Counted from the stretch's first letter, positions 53,508 to 63,308 are shown. The stretch: DNA of 64,000 nucleotides from Thermoguttaceae bacterium (GCA_025062105.1 JANXAQ010000061.1:33188-97187); one strand, 5' to 3'. Notes: generated from the letters alone by a model not told the origin. Made by a program: numbers and translations.

Positions 53508-53706
53508 GGAACCTCTGCATGATTCAAAGGGGATATTTTTATATACCATTTTTAGCTTGTCTTCCCTCTAACACAACATGTATGGGGCTTAGCATTGCTA
53601 GCACCCAATAGATAGATAGATAATAGGTGTCCAGGTATGACAACCCAACGGCGAGAGAATCCAAGGTTCACAAAATAGGATATATTCAGGATTTTGTAGA
53701 GGTTCC
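53508..53706 (+). repeat. Family B element between rpsJ and rplC
   Basis: Starts GGAACCTCTGCATGATTC and ends GGATTTTGTAGAGGTTCC. It carries an extra GATAGATAGATA stretch in the middle. Confidence 0.85.
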
Positions 53707-53929
53707 TACTCTTTCCAGGCCGAGACTATTGAGCCAGCCCAACCGGCTCGATCATCCCTGCCGTTCATTGCCCACTTGTTACTGGCTGAAGCCCTTTCCA
53801 AAATGGCCTCTCTAACCGATGGTCTTCCAACAGGTTAGGTTGTTAGCAATCTCAACAGGGCTAGCTAGCAGGCCTTAAAGCCAAGCCAGTCCCAGAGCAA
53901 GTTGACCCTCATAAAGAGGAACTTTTTAA

Positions 53930-54078
53930 CTCGAGTTTTGCCATTTTCCCTAAGTTGTTTTGTCTCCAGAGGTTGCAACGACCCCTCCTTTGGTTCACAC
54001 AATTTCCTAACTACAATAATTTCAAGGAGTTAGGACTTCTCCATTTAGGCAGAAGACCAAAATTGGCAAAACTCGAGT
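53930..54078 (+). repeat. Family A element between rpsJ and rplC
   Basis: Starts CTCGAGTTTTGCCATTTTCC and ends AATTGGCAAAACTCGAG, with TTTA on both sides. Confidence 0.85.
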
Positions 54079-54191
54079 TTAGAAACTACAACCAAATGGA
54101 ATAACCTGCTTTTCTCCCTTAGCCGCTGCGGCCCAGGAGGGGGACCTTCTGGAACCAGTCCCTTTCCCCTCGGCTGAACCGATACTGGTAT

Positions 54192-54521
54192 TTACCGCCG
54201 GGGAGTGGCTTTGATTTTAATATCCACCCCAGCCGGCAGAGTCAATTTATTTAATGCCTCTATCGTCTTGGCATTGGCCTGGATAATATCAATCAGGCGC
54301 AGATGCGTGCGGATCTCATATTGCTGCCGGGCTTTTTTGTCAATATTCGGCCCAGAAAGCACTGTATACCGCTCAATCCGGGTGGGAAGCGGAATCGGCC
54401 CATGGACGATGGCCCCAGTCCGCTTGGCCGTATCCACAATTTCGGAGGCCGACTGGTCCAAAACGGCATGATCGTAGGCTTCCATCCGGATGCGAATTAC
54501 GTCAGTACTCGGGCCAGCCAT
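54192..54521 (-). CDS. rpsJ: Ribosomal protein S10
   Basis: A 109-residue small-subunit protein, also a partner of NusB in antitermination. Motifs [10 protein letters not shown] at the start, [15 protein letters not shown], then [11 protein letters not shown]; standard length. GGAGGAGG sits directly before the ATG at 54521. It usually opens the S10 operon (rpsJ-rplC-rplD-rplW-rplB). Here the order rpsJ then rplC is kept on the minus strand, but an A and a B repeat lie between. tufA is not seen upstream. Confidence 0.98.
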   Translation of the reverse strand: MAGPSTDVIRIRMEAYDHAVLDQSASEIVDTAKRTGAIVHGPIPLPTRIERYTVLSGPNIDKKARQQYEIRTHLRLIDIIQANAKTIEALNKLTLPAGVDIKIKATPRR

Positions 54522-54660
54522 ATCCTCCTCCGATTTTTCAAGCGTTTAATTGCCAAAGAAACTTGCCTTTTTAGGGCCGGAAATACTACATCCTAAAACT
54601 TGCCCAAGAATCTGTCAACGGGGTAAAAGTAGGACGGGCTGATTTTTATGGGGTTCTTTA

Positions 54661-54810
54661 GCTCGACTTTTGCCATTTTTTTCCTAACTCTTTTGCCTCC
54701 AGGAGTTACGCGAAACCTCCTTTTGTTCACCCAATTTCCTAACTCCAATAGTTACAAGAAGTTAGAACTTTCTCCTTCCAGGACGAGGCCAAAAATGGCA
54801 AAAATCGAGC
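54661..54810 (+). repeat. Family A element upstream of rpsJ
   Basis: Starts GCTCGACTTTTGCCATTTTT and ends AATGGCAAAAATCGAGC, flanked by TTA (54658-54660, 54811-54813). GGGCTGATTTTTATGGGG before it is the reverse of a sequence beside the A/F copies at 490 and 44037. Confidence 0.85.
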
Positions 54811-55373
54811 TTAGATGAGAAAGGGGAAACGTAGCTCCTGTGCCGTCGAACACAACTTCTAGCTGGTCTTTCTAGGAAAAGAGCCTGTAGAACCAGGCAC
54901 TCTATGACTCTAAGGAGTTTTTTAGGAAACAACTAAGTTCTGCGGAAGCTGGGATTTGAAGCTAGGATTGTTTTGCTTATATTATCTATTTTGCCCATTT
55001 TCCTGATTGCCCCAGAATTCCAGCCATGCACTACCGACTCTTCATGTCTACCCCCTAGAGTGCGTCCTACTCTCCCCATATGCTAGGTATCGACAGAGCA
55101 TTTTGGCCCTTTCCTACTTCCTCTCGCAGAGTGTTACTGGAAATGCTGACTTCTCTTATGAAAATAGGCAAATTTAACCAGGTTTAGAACTTTCCGAGGA
55201 GAAGTTTCTCAAATAGTCCAAATTTTTCCCCTCGTCCCGGAGAGCAAACAAAAAAGGCCCACAGGAAATGGCCCACACTTTGTTTTATCCTGGTTGTTTT
55301 ATCCTGGGTTTTTACCCGCCCTTTGGAGGGTTCCGATCAATATGGTAGTATTGCTGTCATATGGTAAGGGATA
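54811..55373. other. Gap with no gene recognised
   Basis: About 560 bases. TGTTTTATCCTGG is repeated at about 55281-55310. No gene or repeat family recognised. Confidence 0.4.
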
Positions 55374-55552
55374 GGAACCTCAGATTAATTTTAAAAGGCT
55401 ATTTCCAGGTAGGCTTATCTCCCTCTAAACCTAGGGTTGCTAGCATTGCTAGCACCCAATGAAAATAAGTAGGTGTTTGAAAAAAGAACCGAACGGGCAT
55501 AGAATCAAAAGCCGCTATAGTTCACTACATGTTCAGCATTTTTCAAAGGTGC
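55374..55552 (+). repeat. Family B element
   Basis: Starts GGAACCTCAGATTAATTT, has a perfect TGCTAGCATTGCTAGCA centre and ends with a weakened CATTTTTCAAAGGTGC. Confidence 0.8.
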
Positions 55553-55688
55553 ATGGGTACAACGCTTATATATGGGAAAATGCCCTTGTTTTCCTGAATC
55601 TGTTTGGTTAGAAGGGTAGGCTTCAATTCTGTAAAATCGACCTAATTGTAGGTAAGCTTTTCAAGCCGATTTAAATGAGGGAACTTTT

Positions 55689-56288
55689 ATGAGAATTTGG
55701 ACAATATGGGCAATTTGGGTTATTTGGGTAGCTGGATTAGGTATTACTTACCCCTCAATATTATTAGCTGATAGCCCGCTCAATGGGGATAAGTTAATTA
55801 CCGTGCTTCGGCCTGATCATCCAGTGGATAAAGATTTTCTGGTTTATGCAGGAGCAGTGCTAGAGGCAGGCTATCTGCCTGCTAGTTTGGTAGAAAGCAC
55901 CTTTTTGTGGGCCCGGCAAAAACCTCAACATCAAGCCCGATATTTTCGAGAAGGGCTGATTCGACGAGCCCGTCTGCAAGGGATCGAGCTGCCCACTGGT
56001 CAGCCTCCCTTACAGGGCACCATCCAAGGTCAAGTGCTTTTTATAGTGAACCTTGGTTTAATAAAAATTCCTGTTCCGGTTCCCAATGCCACTGTCCGAT
56101 TGGCCGATCGCCAAACGACCACCGATTCCTGGGGAAGGTTTTCGTTTATTCAAGTGCCCTTTGGTGAGTACAGCCTTCAGGCAGAAGGGTACGCAGGGCT
56201 TGGAAAGCGAAAAGGAAGTGGCCAGGTTCGGCTCCCGACACGACCACCTTCTACCGAACCAGCTTGGATCGTCATTTATGTCCAGTAG
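55689..56288 (+). CDS. Exported protein with carboxypeptidase-regulatory-like domain
   Basis: A 199-residue protein. The N-terminus has repeated IWAIWVIW followed by VAGLGITYPSILLADSP, a signal peptide. The C-terminal 90 or so residues form a transthyretin/CNA-B-like beta sandwich of the carboxypeptidase regulatory type: GTIQGQVLFIVNLG, PVPNATVRLADRQTTTDSWG, FSFIQVPFGEYSLQAEGYAG. The family often serves as an extracellular binding or stalk module. GAGGGA lies about six bases before ATG 55689. It starts after a family B copy and ends 45 bases before a family C copy. No partner gene adjacent. Confidence 0.75.
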   Translation: MRIWTIWAIWVIWVAGLGITYPSILLADSPLNGDKLITVLRPDHPVDKDFLVYAGAVLEAGYLPASLVESTFLWARQKPQHQARYFREGLIRRARLQGIELPTGQPPLQGTIQGQVLFIVNLGLIKIPVPVPNATVRLADRQTTTDSWGRFSFIQVPFGEYSLQAEGYAGLGKRKGSGQVRLPTRPPSTEPAWIVIYVQ

Positions 56289-56333
56289 CCATTCGGCGAG
56301 CCGTTACTCCAAAATAAGCCCGTCCTGCTGGGG

Positions 56334-56616
56334 CTCGCTGTGATACACAAGTTAAAGTTCAGACGCTCGGACATCACCTTAGGCAAAGCAGGAAAACTCG
56401 TTGAACAACACAGAATGGATCAAATAGAAAATATAGACAAACCATTTTCTGAAACTAAAAACCTCCTGATCTTCTAAACGATTTTTTCTAAATTGTGCAA
56501 TTTATCCAAAGTAACCGTTAGCTTGTTTTGAAAGGTTGATTTATCCCCCGGATTGGGGCAATCGTTTGCTGCTGCTGTGAGGGTCAATCCATTCCAAAGA
56601 TGTGTATAACAGCGAG
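56334..56616 (+). repeat. Family C element with perfect 9-bp target duplication
   Basis: Starts CTCGCTGTGATACACAAG and ends GATGTGTATAACAGCGAG. CTGCTGGGG occurs immediately on both sides, at 56325-56333 and 56617-56625. Confidence 0.92.
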
Positions 56617-56748
56617 CTGCTGGGGTGGGCCCAAAGAGTGGATTTGGGCCCCATTTTCAGACATTCCTTCCGGAAGGTACATTTCCCCATAGTGGGGTGA
56701 TGAGTTTACTGCCATACTTTCTCTCCAGATTTGTTGGATCACCTTTTA

Positions 56749-56896
56749 GCTCGAGTTTTGCCATTTTTCTACCTGGTTTTATTGCCGGGAGTTACAACCT
56801 GCCCCCTTATTATTCATACAATTTCCTAACTCGAATAGGTCCAAGAGGTTGGAACTTTCCCCTTTGGGGAGTAAGTAAAAAATCCTAACAGACGAG
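56749..56896 (+). repeat. Family A element
   Basis: Starts GCTCGAGTTTTGCCATTTTT. The right end is eroded (ATCCTAACAGACGAGGG). Confidence 0.7.
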
Positions 56897-57190
56897 GGTA
56901 CCAAAGGTACATGAGCAAAAGAGTAACATCTTCTGGTGCTGAAGAGGATGGGGTTTTCGCCTCCCTTGTGCCAAAGGGAACATTTTAGCAATGTCTAGCA
57001 ATGGGTAACATTTCAGGCGTGCGAAGAGACCCACAACTCCCCTCCGAGCCAAAGGGCCTTTTAATCCGAGCCAAAGGCCTTTTAAATCGAAAGCAAAGCC
57101 AACGGCAGGAGAAAAAGCCCAGTCAAGCGTCTGTCCCTTACCGCCCTGCTCTTGGCGACGGTCGAAGGAGGAAATTTAAAGCCCCGTTGA
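56897..57190. other. Gap before the phosphorylase gene
   Basis: About 290 bases. GAGCCAAAGGGCCTTTTAA and GAGCCAAAGGCCTTTTAAA are near-tandem copies at about 57047-57086. Confidence 0.35.
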
Positions 57191-57207
57191 TTCGGCTGAA
57201 CTGTTAG
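57191..57207 (+). promoter_or_regulatory. Shared upstream motif
   Basis: TTCGGCTGAACTGTTAG, 69 bases before the phosphorylase start. Regulatory role inferred. Confidence 0.35.
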
Positions 57208-57276
57208 GATTTTAAAAGGGACATCCTACGGTGGTTGGTCAGCTTGGGACAATCCCTGCAGAGCGAAAGGAGTTTT

Positions 57277-59481
57277 ATGAAAGCCGAAGCGATTTTGACA
57301 GCGGCGAAAAAAGATGCTAATGCCACCGCTTCAGGCTCCCTGCAGGCCGAAACCCTTTATGAAAAATGTTTGGCCTTGGCCCGCAATCTCTGGTGGAGCT
57401 GGCATCCAGAGGTGATTAATCTTTTTCGGGATTTGGATCCAATCCGTTGGCGTCAGTTGGATCATAATCCGATTGCCCTATTAGCGGAGTTTACGCCCCA
57501 ACGGTTGGAAGAACGGGCCTCGGAACTGGTCTTACACAGTCGGATCAATCATGCCTATCGCCGGTTAAAGGAATATCTTTCCACCACCCCGTTATGGGGT
57601 CGAACTAATGCTGGGGTGTTAGGTTCTAAACCGGTGGCCTATTTTTCGTTAGAGTTTGGTTTACATGAATCGATCCCGATCTATTCCGGCGGATTAGGGG
57701 TATTGGCTGGCGACCATATCAAAAGTGCCAGTGGGCTAGGGGTACCGCTGGTAGCAGTGGGGCTATTTTACGACCAGGGTTATTTCCGGCAGCATTTGGA
57801 TTCGAACGGCTGGCAGCAGGAGGAATATCTGCATACTAAGGTGGAGCAATTGCCGATGGAGCCGGCTCGGACTCCCTCGGGAGAACCGATCACCTTAGAA
57901 ATCCCTACCCGCACAGGTCCGCTGAGGGCGAAGGTTTGGCTGATGCATGTCGGGCGGGTCCCGTTATATCTTTTGGACTGCGATGTGGAGGGCAATAGTC
58001 CTCAAGACAGAGAATTAACATCCCGTCTTTATGGAGGGGATCAGCGGACCCGTATCCGTCAAGAATTGGTAGCCGGCCTAGGAGGTGTACGGGCGTTGCG
58101 CGCTCTGGGTATTAAACCAGGCGTCTATCATCTGAACGAAGGTCATTGTGCCTTTGCTGCTTTGGAAGCCATCCGGGAGGAAATGAAAGAAAATGGTCGA
58201 TCTTTTGAGGATGCCCTACGGGAAGTAGCCCGTCGGACCGTCTTTACCACGCATACACCGGTGCCTGCCGGGCATGACCGGTTTGACGGGGGACTGATCG
58301 AAGAACATCTGGGACCGCTGCGAGACGAATTAGGCCTGTCGTTTGAGCAACTGATGGGCCTGGGCCGAGTCGAACCCCAAAACCCCTATGAACCCTTCTG
58401 TATGACGGTGCTGGGTCTAAAGCTTTCCCGCCATGCGAATGCTGTCAGCAGCCTCCATGGGCATGTCACTCGCCGGATGTGGGCCCATCTTTGGCCCTGG
58501 CGCGTGGAAGAAGAAATTCCCATTGGTCATATCACCAATGGAGTGCATATTCCCAGCTGGCTTTCCTGGCAGATGCGTTTGCTTTATGATCGGTATTTTC
58601 CGGTCGATTGGGTCAGCCGCATGGGCGAGCCGGAAGTCTGGCAAGCCATTTATAATGTCGATCCTGGGGAATTATGGGAGACGCATCATGCGCTGAAGAA
58701 CCAACTTTTAGCGTTTGTGCGCCGCCGGGTAAGCCGACAATGCCGTCGTCGAGGGGAAAGCGACGACGTAGTCGAAGCGGCTCGTAACATCTTGGATCCA
58801 AATATTTTGACCATCGGTTTTGGCCGTCGGTTTGCCGCCTATAAACGAGCCGACCTCATCCTGTACGATCTGGATCGGCTCGCCAGCCTGATGAATCATC
58901 CGGAGCGACCGTTTCAGATAATTTTTTCCGGCAAAGCCCATCCGGCCGATGATGAGGGAAAACGCATTATCCAGAAGATTGCCAACCTTCGCTATGATCC
59001 CCGGTTTGCCAACCGGATTGCTTTTATTGAAGACTATGACATTAATGTCTGCCGACATATGATTCAGGGAGTGGATGTATGGCTTAATACGCCTCGGCGG
59101 CCTCTGGAAGCTTCTGGTACTAGCGGTCAAAAAGCGGTTTTAAACGGAGTCTTACATCTTTCGGTGCTTGATGGCTGGTGGGCCGAGGCCTACGACGGTA
59201 CCAACGGGTTTGCCATCGGCCAGGGAGCTAGCCATGTCGATGACCGCATTACCGATCAACGGGACGCCGAAAGCCTCTATGAAGTGCTCGAAAAGCAGGT
59301 CATACCTCTGTATTATGAGCGGGATGTCGACGGTTTGCCCCGCGGCTGGATCCGAATGATGATGAATTCGATCAGCAGTTTGGCATGGCGATTCAGCGCC
59401 CACCGGATGGTGGCCGATTATGTCCGTCATGCCTATTTGCCTGCGGCCGGCGGCTTAAGCTGTGAGATGCCACGCCGCTAA
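57277..59481 (+). CDS. glgP: Alpha-glucan (glycogen) phosphorylase
   Basis: A 734-residue GT35 enzyme that releases glucose 1-phosphate from glycogen or other alpha-glucans, with PLP as cofactor. It is of the shorter bacterial/archaeal type (about 700-850 residues). N-terminal part ARNLWWSWHPEVINLF, then PVAYFSLEFGLHESIPIYSGGLGVLAGDHIKSAS, HLNEGHCAFAALE, TTHTPVPAGHDRF and HITNGVHIPSW. The PLP site is LEASGTSGQKAVLNGVLHLSVLDGWW, with the Schiff-base Lys after GQ, and FGRRFAAYKRADL before it. ATG 57277 has AAAGGAG just upstream; ATG-like starts from 57235 have no support. Energy-storage metabolism; single gene, and no glgB/glgC is near. Confidence 0.93.
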   Translation: MKAEAILTAAKKDANATASGSLQAETLYEKCLALARNLWWSWHPEVINLFRDLDPIRWRQLDHNPIALLAEFTPQRLEERASELVLHSRINHAYRRLKEYLSTTPLWGRTNAGVLGSKPVAYFSLEFGLHESIPIYSGGLGVLAGDHIKSASGLGVPLVAVGLFYDQGYFRQHLDSNGWQQEEYLHTKVEQLPMEPARTPSGEPITLEIPTRTGPLRAKVWLMHVGRVPLYLLDCDVEGNSPQDRELTSRLYGGDQRTRIRQELVAGLGGVRALRALGIKPGVYHLNEGHCAFAALEAIREEMKENGRSFEDALREVARRTVFTTHTPVPAGHDRFDGGLIEEHLGPLRDELGLSFEQLMGLGRVEPQNPYEPFCMTVLGLKLSRHANAVSSLHGHVTRRMWAHLWPWRVEEEIPIGHITNGVHIPSWLSWQMRLLYDRYFPVDWVSRMGEPEVWQAIYNVDPGELWETHHALKNQLLAFVRRRVSRQCRRRGESDDVVEAARNILDPNILTIGFGRRFAAYKRADLILYDLDRLASLMNHPERPFQIIFSGKAHPADDEGKRIIQKIANLRYDPRFANRIAFIEDYDINVCRHMIQGVDVWLNTPRRPLEASGTSGQKAVLNGVLHLSVLDGWWAEAYDGTNGFAIGQGASHVDDRITDQRDAESLYEVLEKQVIPLYYERDVDGLPRGWIRMMMNSISSLAWRFSAHRMVADYVRHAYLPAAGGLSCEMPRR

Positions 59482-59537
59482 CACCTACCCGGGGGAGATA
59501 TCTGCTTCTTTTGATGGGTTCTTGACCTTGTAACCCA

Positions 59538-59742
59538 AGAAGACTCTGCATAGCTAAAAGAGGTGGTATTTTTACAGCTTCGTGGTGCCCTCTGCCTCGA
59601 ACCCAATCGAATAGGGGATCTTCGCATTGCTGGCAACTTGCTAGCAACCCAGATGAGTAGGTCTTTGAATGGAACGGCCATTCTCTACCCAAGCAAACAT
59701 TTATAACTGGGGCTCCCTGTTCTGGATTTTGCATAGGTTCCA
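59538..59742 (+). repeat. Family B element, diverged
   Basis: AGAAGACTCTGCATAGC at the left, GGTATTTTTACAGC, CGCATTGCTGGCAAC and GGATTTTGCATAGGTTCC at the right. Confidence 0.7.
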
Positions 59743-59805
59743 GTAGCAAATTGTCTGAGGAAGGATGGCTGTCTGAAACTCCTGGAAGCAAACCCCACTG
59801 AGAGC

Positions 59806-59958
59806 CAGGTCTGAAAAGAACTTTTTGGCTCACTGGAAGCCAAGTGGTTTCCCCCACCAGAGGGGCTACACCCGAGGATTTGGGCGCCATGGCTACCCAG
59901 AGCCTTCACCGGCCGTTGGAATGAATACTGGCTACATCCCTTTTCAGACATCCTGTGA
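59806..59958. repeat. Family G element
   Basis: TCTGAAAAGAACTTTTTGGC, TCACTGGAAGCCAAGTGG, GGATTTGGGCGCCATGG and CCCTTTTCAGACATCCTGTG. GGATTTGG and the TTTTCAGACA end are shared with the other G copies. An A-type end (GTCGAGC) follows at about 59977-59983. Confidence 0.55.
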
Positions 59959-60019
59959 GAAAAAAATAGCCAATGTCGAGCGTAGCTATCTTGGTCCTAC
60001 TCCCCAGCAAACTGTCAAT

Positions 60020-60077
60020 CTGTGGGGCTGAAATCTCTCTGTGGGGCTGAAATTCTGTTGGGGCTGAAATTCTGTGG
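60020..60077 (+). repeat. Short tandem repeat
   Basis: Three successive units of about 19 bases built on GGGGCTGAAATTCTG, in the leader region of ffh. No other copy noted. Confidence 0.7.
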
Positions 60078-60477
60078 GCAATTTGGGAAAAATAGATAAT
60101 ATAGACAAAATAAGCCTAACCCTCTTATTCCAGCTCCGCACAAACCTCCCCATTTTCTTTCCGAATATCCTGTGCTAAACCCCACCCCAAAGAGGTATAG
60201 CTTGTAGAACTGGAGGCCAAACCTCTTGTTTAAAGAGGCCAGCAAGGTACAGGTCGAGGGGACTAAGGGGGACTATAGGAATACCTATCTTACCCATCCA
60301 TTCCGAAACGGACCACAAAAAATCAGCCCTTCATTTCTGGCACCCACCATTGCCATAGGAAGGCTGCGGGGGATATGATATAGATTTATGCTGAATTAGG
60401 TAGCTTGCAGGGAGAGGGCCCGGGCAAAGATCGGGTTATGGCTTACCCCTCAAATTGGCGGATTGAGGCCCCGCTTT
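60078..60477. other. Leader region of ffh
   Basis: About 400 bases with no gene recognised. CAAAAAATCAGCCC at about 60317 resembles the sequence beside several A copies. Confidence 0.35.
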
Positions 60478-61986
60478 ATGTTTGAAACCTTGCAACAAGG
60501 TCTACTGTCGGCCATTCGCACGCTCCGAGGCCGAGGAAAACTGACCGAAGCCAATATGCGTGAAGGTCTGCGCCTGGTTGAACAGGCGTTACTGGAGGCC
60601 GACGTCAGTTACTCGGTAGTTAAGGAATTTATCCAGCGGGTGAGTCAAGCCGCTTTAGGCGAAAAAGTCCTCAAATCCCTAGATCCCAGCCAACAGGTCA
60701 TCGGCATTGTATATCATGAGTTGGTGCGGTTGATGGGCCCGGTGGATCATAGTTTACACCTATTGCCTGGGGTGTCGGTGCTGATGCTTTGCGGGCTGCA
60801 GGGGTCTGGGAAGACGACCACTTGTGCGAAATTGGGGCGGTTGGTGCGTCAGAAGGGCCGGCAGCCGCTTTTGGTAGCCGCTGACTTGCAGCGCCCCGCC
60901 GCTATAGAACAACTGCAAATCCTAGGGAACCAATTGGGCATTCCTGTTTATGTAGAGCCAGGGGCTACGGATGCAGTCCAGGTGGCGACCCACGCGGTCG
61001 AACATGCCGAACGGATCGGGGCAAATGTGGTGATCTTAGATACGGCTGGTCGGCTCCATGTGGATCAGGAGCTCATGGAGGAACTAAAACGGATCGATCA
61101 GCGGGTTCAACCCCAGCAGGTGTATTTGGTGGTGGATGCGATGACCGGCCAGGATGCCGTCCATAGTGCCAAGGCCTTCAACGAGGCCTTGGAGCTGGAC
61201 GGTGTGATCATGACGAAGTTAGACGGTGATGCCCGGGGCGGAGCTGCCTTATCGGTAAAAGCCGTTACCGGAGTGCCCATCAAGTTCGTCGGCGTTGGCG
61301 AGCACTTGGAGGATTTGGAAGAGTTCCATCCGGACCGGATGGCAAGCCGAATCCTCGGCATGGGCGACATCGTAACCCTTTTTGAGCAAGCCAAGCAAAA
61401 ATTCGACCAGGAAGAGCTGCTGAAGCAGCAGCAACGGCTTCGGGAAGGGGAGTTTACCCTGGAAGATTTCAAGAATATGCTGTTGCAGACCACCCGGCTT
61501 GGACCGCTGCAAAAGATCTTAAGCCTCATTCCTGGGTTCGGTTCGATCCAACAGATGATGGAGCAGATAGGGCAGACCGATGTGGAAGGCGACCTCCGCC
61601 GAGTCGTCGGCATTATCGACTCCATGACGCCGGAAGAGCGACGGGATCCGTCCATTATCGATCAGAGCCGCCGACGCCGAATTGCCGCTGGCGCCGGCGT
61701 TGCTCCTCATGAAGTCAGCGAATTGGTCCGCCAGTTCGAGCCGATCGCCCAGGTTATGCGCCAGCTGTCCGGTATGAGCATGTTTGCCCGAATGCGCAAA
61801 ATGCAGGAACTAATCCGAAGCGGCATGTTCGATCCAACCGGCCGTATCAAAAAAGAAAAAATCGGCACCGGCAAACGCCTGACCACCGAAGAGAAAAAAC
61901 GCCTCAAAAAACTCCGAGAAAAAGAAGCTAAGCGCCGAAAATGGGAAGCCAAACATAAAAACAAAGGCAATCCTTCGACCGACTGA
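60478..61986 (+). CDS. ffh: Signal recognition particle protein Ffh
   Basis: A 502-residue SRP54-type GTPase that binds signal sequences and SRP RNA and docks with FtsY. The N domain (1 to about 85) leads to the G domain: GLQGSGKTTTCAKL (G1), DLQRPAAIEQL, DTAGRLHVD (G3), TKLDGDARGGAALS (G4 region) and GVGEHLEDLEEF. The M domain is Met-rich at about 290-440 (MLLQTT, SIQQMMEQ, MSMFARMRKMQ) and is followed by a Lys-rich tail. ATG 60478 is used with GAGG nine bases upstream; a TTG 15 bases earlier is less likely. rpsP is next on the same strand but about 940 bases away across a family C copy, whereas these two are normally adjacent. Confidence 0.97.
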   Translation: MFETLQQGLLSAIRTLRGRGKLTEANMREGLRLVEQALLEADVSYSVVKEFIQRVSQAALGEKVLKSLDPSQQVIGIVYHELVRLMGPVDHSLHLLPGVSVLMLCGLQGSGKTTTCAKLGRLVRQKGRQPLLVAADLQRPAAIEQLQILGNQLGIPVYVEPGATDAVQVATHAVEHAERIGANVVILDTAGRLHVDQELMEELKRIDQRVQPQQVYLVVDAMTGQDAVHSAKAFNEALELDGVIMTKLDGDARGGAALSVKAVTGVPIKFVGVGEHLEDLEEFHPDRMASRILGMGDIVTLFEQAKQKFDQEELLKQQQRLREGEFTLEDFKNMLLQTTRLGPLQKILSLIPGFGSIQQMMEQIGQTDVEGDLRRVVGIIDSMTPEERRDPSIIDQSRRRRIAAGAGVAPHEVSELVRQFEPIAQVMRQLSGMSMFARMRKMQELIRSGMFDPTGRIKKEKIGTGKRLTTEEKKRLKKLREKEAKRRKWEAKHKNKGNPSTD

Positions 61987-62296
61987 ATGCCTGATAGCTG
62001 TACAGAAGCTACGGCCTGAAAAAGCGAAAAGAAAGGGAGGGAACACTTCGGCCGAAAGGGGAATCCCATTTTCCCCTTGGCATGTCGTACTACGAGGGGC
62101 AGGGCTCAGGGGAAAACGAAACGGGCAACCGAGCTTTTTGCTCCTGCTGCCCGCATCGCGCAAGCGATCCTGGCAGCCAGGGCCTTTAACCCCGAAGACA
62201 AAGGCGGAGGGCAGAACACGTTAGAATCCGGGACACCGTCCCTCTGCATTCTGCTTTTCAACGGTTGCTCTCGGTGGTTGTCTTCCTCCCCACTTG
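61987..62296. other. Gap after ffh
   Basis: About 310 bases with no gene recognised. A reversed shared motif (plus-strand GAACACTTCGGCCGAAA) lies at about 62041-62057. Confidence 0.35.
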
Positions 62297-62573
62297 CTCG
62301 CTGTTATCACATATTGGGATAGTCTCCCAACAGCAACAAATCCCCCAATAGGGGGGGGTTGGGGACAGCAAACTTTTTACTAGAAGCTCCTTGTTACTTT
62401 GGAGAAATTGCATCATTTAGGAAAGATCCCTCGGAAGAACAGGAAGTGCTTGGTTTTAGAAACTGTTTTGATTATATTGCCTATTTTATCCATTCTGCAT
62501 TTTTCTGTGAGATTTCGGGATTTGCCTAGAGTGTGTCCGAAGAGGTTAACTCTAACTTGTGTATAACAGCGAA
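62297..62573 (-). repeat. Family C element between ffh and rpsP
   Basis: Starts CTCGCTGTTATCACATATTG and ends AACTTGTGTATAACAGCGAA. Flanks CCCCACTTG and CCCACACTTG resemble an eroded 9-bp duplication. Confidence 0.8.
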
Positions 62574-62910
62574 CCCACACTTGGAGCCAGAGGAGGGGCA
62601 CAGGTAACCGTTCAGCGAAGTGAAGTAATTGGCCTTTCTTTTGGGGTGGGACGGACTGGCAAGCAAACCTTGCCGTCTGGAAGCAGCTGTGTGGGGGCAA
62701 AAGTCCTGATGGTTTTCCTTCTTCCGCCTTACTCTAACCCCCTTGGAGCATCGGGAAGAAGGAAAAAAATATGGCCTCCATTCGGCGGAAGTGCAACGGA
62801 GGCCTTTCGGTCCCTTGCGTTTGCCAAAAAGACGACGAACTTAGCCAAAAACAGGACGAATTTACCTGTCCGATTTGTTTGAGGATGTGATTTTCGTTTT
62901 CAATATAGAA
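62574..62910. other. Leader region of rpsP
   Basis: About 340 bases with no gene recognised. TTCGGCGGAAGTGCAAC (62781-62797) is a variant of the shared upstream motif, 127 bases before rpsP. Confidence 0.35.
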
Positions 62911-62924
62911 AGGAGGAGGTTTCG

Positions 62925-63308
62925 GTGGGAGTACGTATTCGGATGAAACGGATGGGTCGGAGGCATCGGCCCTTTTTCCGAATCTGTGCCACTGATTCCC
63001 GGCGTCCCCGGGATGGACGGGTCTTAGAGGTCATCGGCACTTATGACCCAATGGTTCCGGATACGGATGCTCGGGTGGTGTGGAACCTGGAGCGATTACA
63101 ATACTGGTTAAGCGTCGGGGCGCAGCCAACCGAAAAAGTCAAGGTGCTGATTAAAAAATACGGGCCCAATGGGACCCACTTGGAGCAGCAAAAAGAGGCC
63201 CTGGAACGGTTGGCCGAACAACGCCGACGCCAGCCGCTCCAAATACTACCCAAAAAGAAAGCCTCTGCGGCTAAATTGGCGGAAGCCTCCGAAGAAAACG
63301 CTGACTGA
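62925..63308 (+). CDS. rpsP: Ribosomal protein S16
   Basis: A 127-residue small-subunit protein. The core is complete: VRIRMKRMGRRHRPFFRICATDSRRPRDGRVLEVIGTYDP at the start and WLSVGAQPTEKVKVLIKK later. A C-terminal extension of about 40 charged residues exceeds the usual 80-90 length. GTG 62925 is supported by AAGGAGGAGG just upstream. The usual partners rimM, trmD and rplS do not follow before the window ends; at least 690 bases downstream are non-coding, so this operon is also broken up or continues outside. Confidence 0.97.
   Translation: MGVRIRMKRMGRRHRPFFRICATDSRRPRDGRVLEVIGTYDPMVPDTDARVVWNLERLQYWLSVGAQPTEKVKVLIKKYGPNGTHLEQQKEALERLAEQRRRQPLQILPKKKASAAKLAEASEENAD

Noticed and set aside
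53607..53622. GATA microsatellite as an independent feature
   Set aside because: It is a small expansion within one family B copy.
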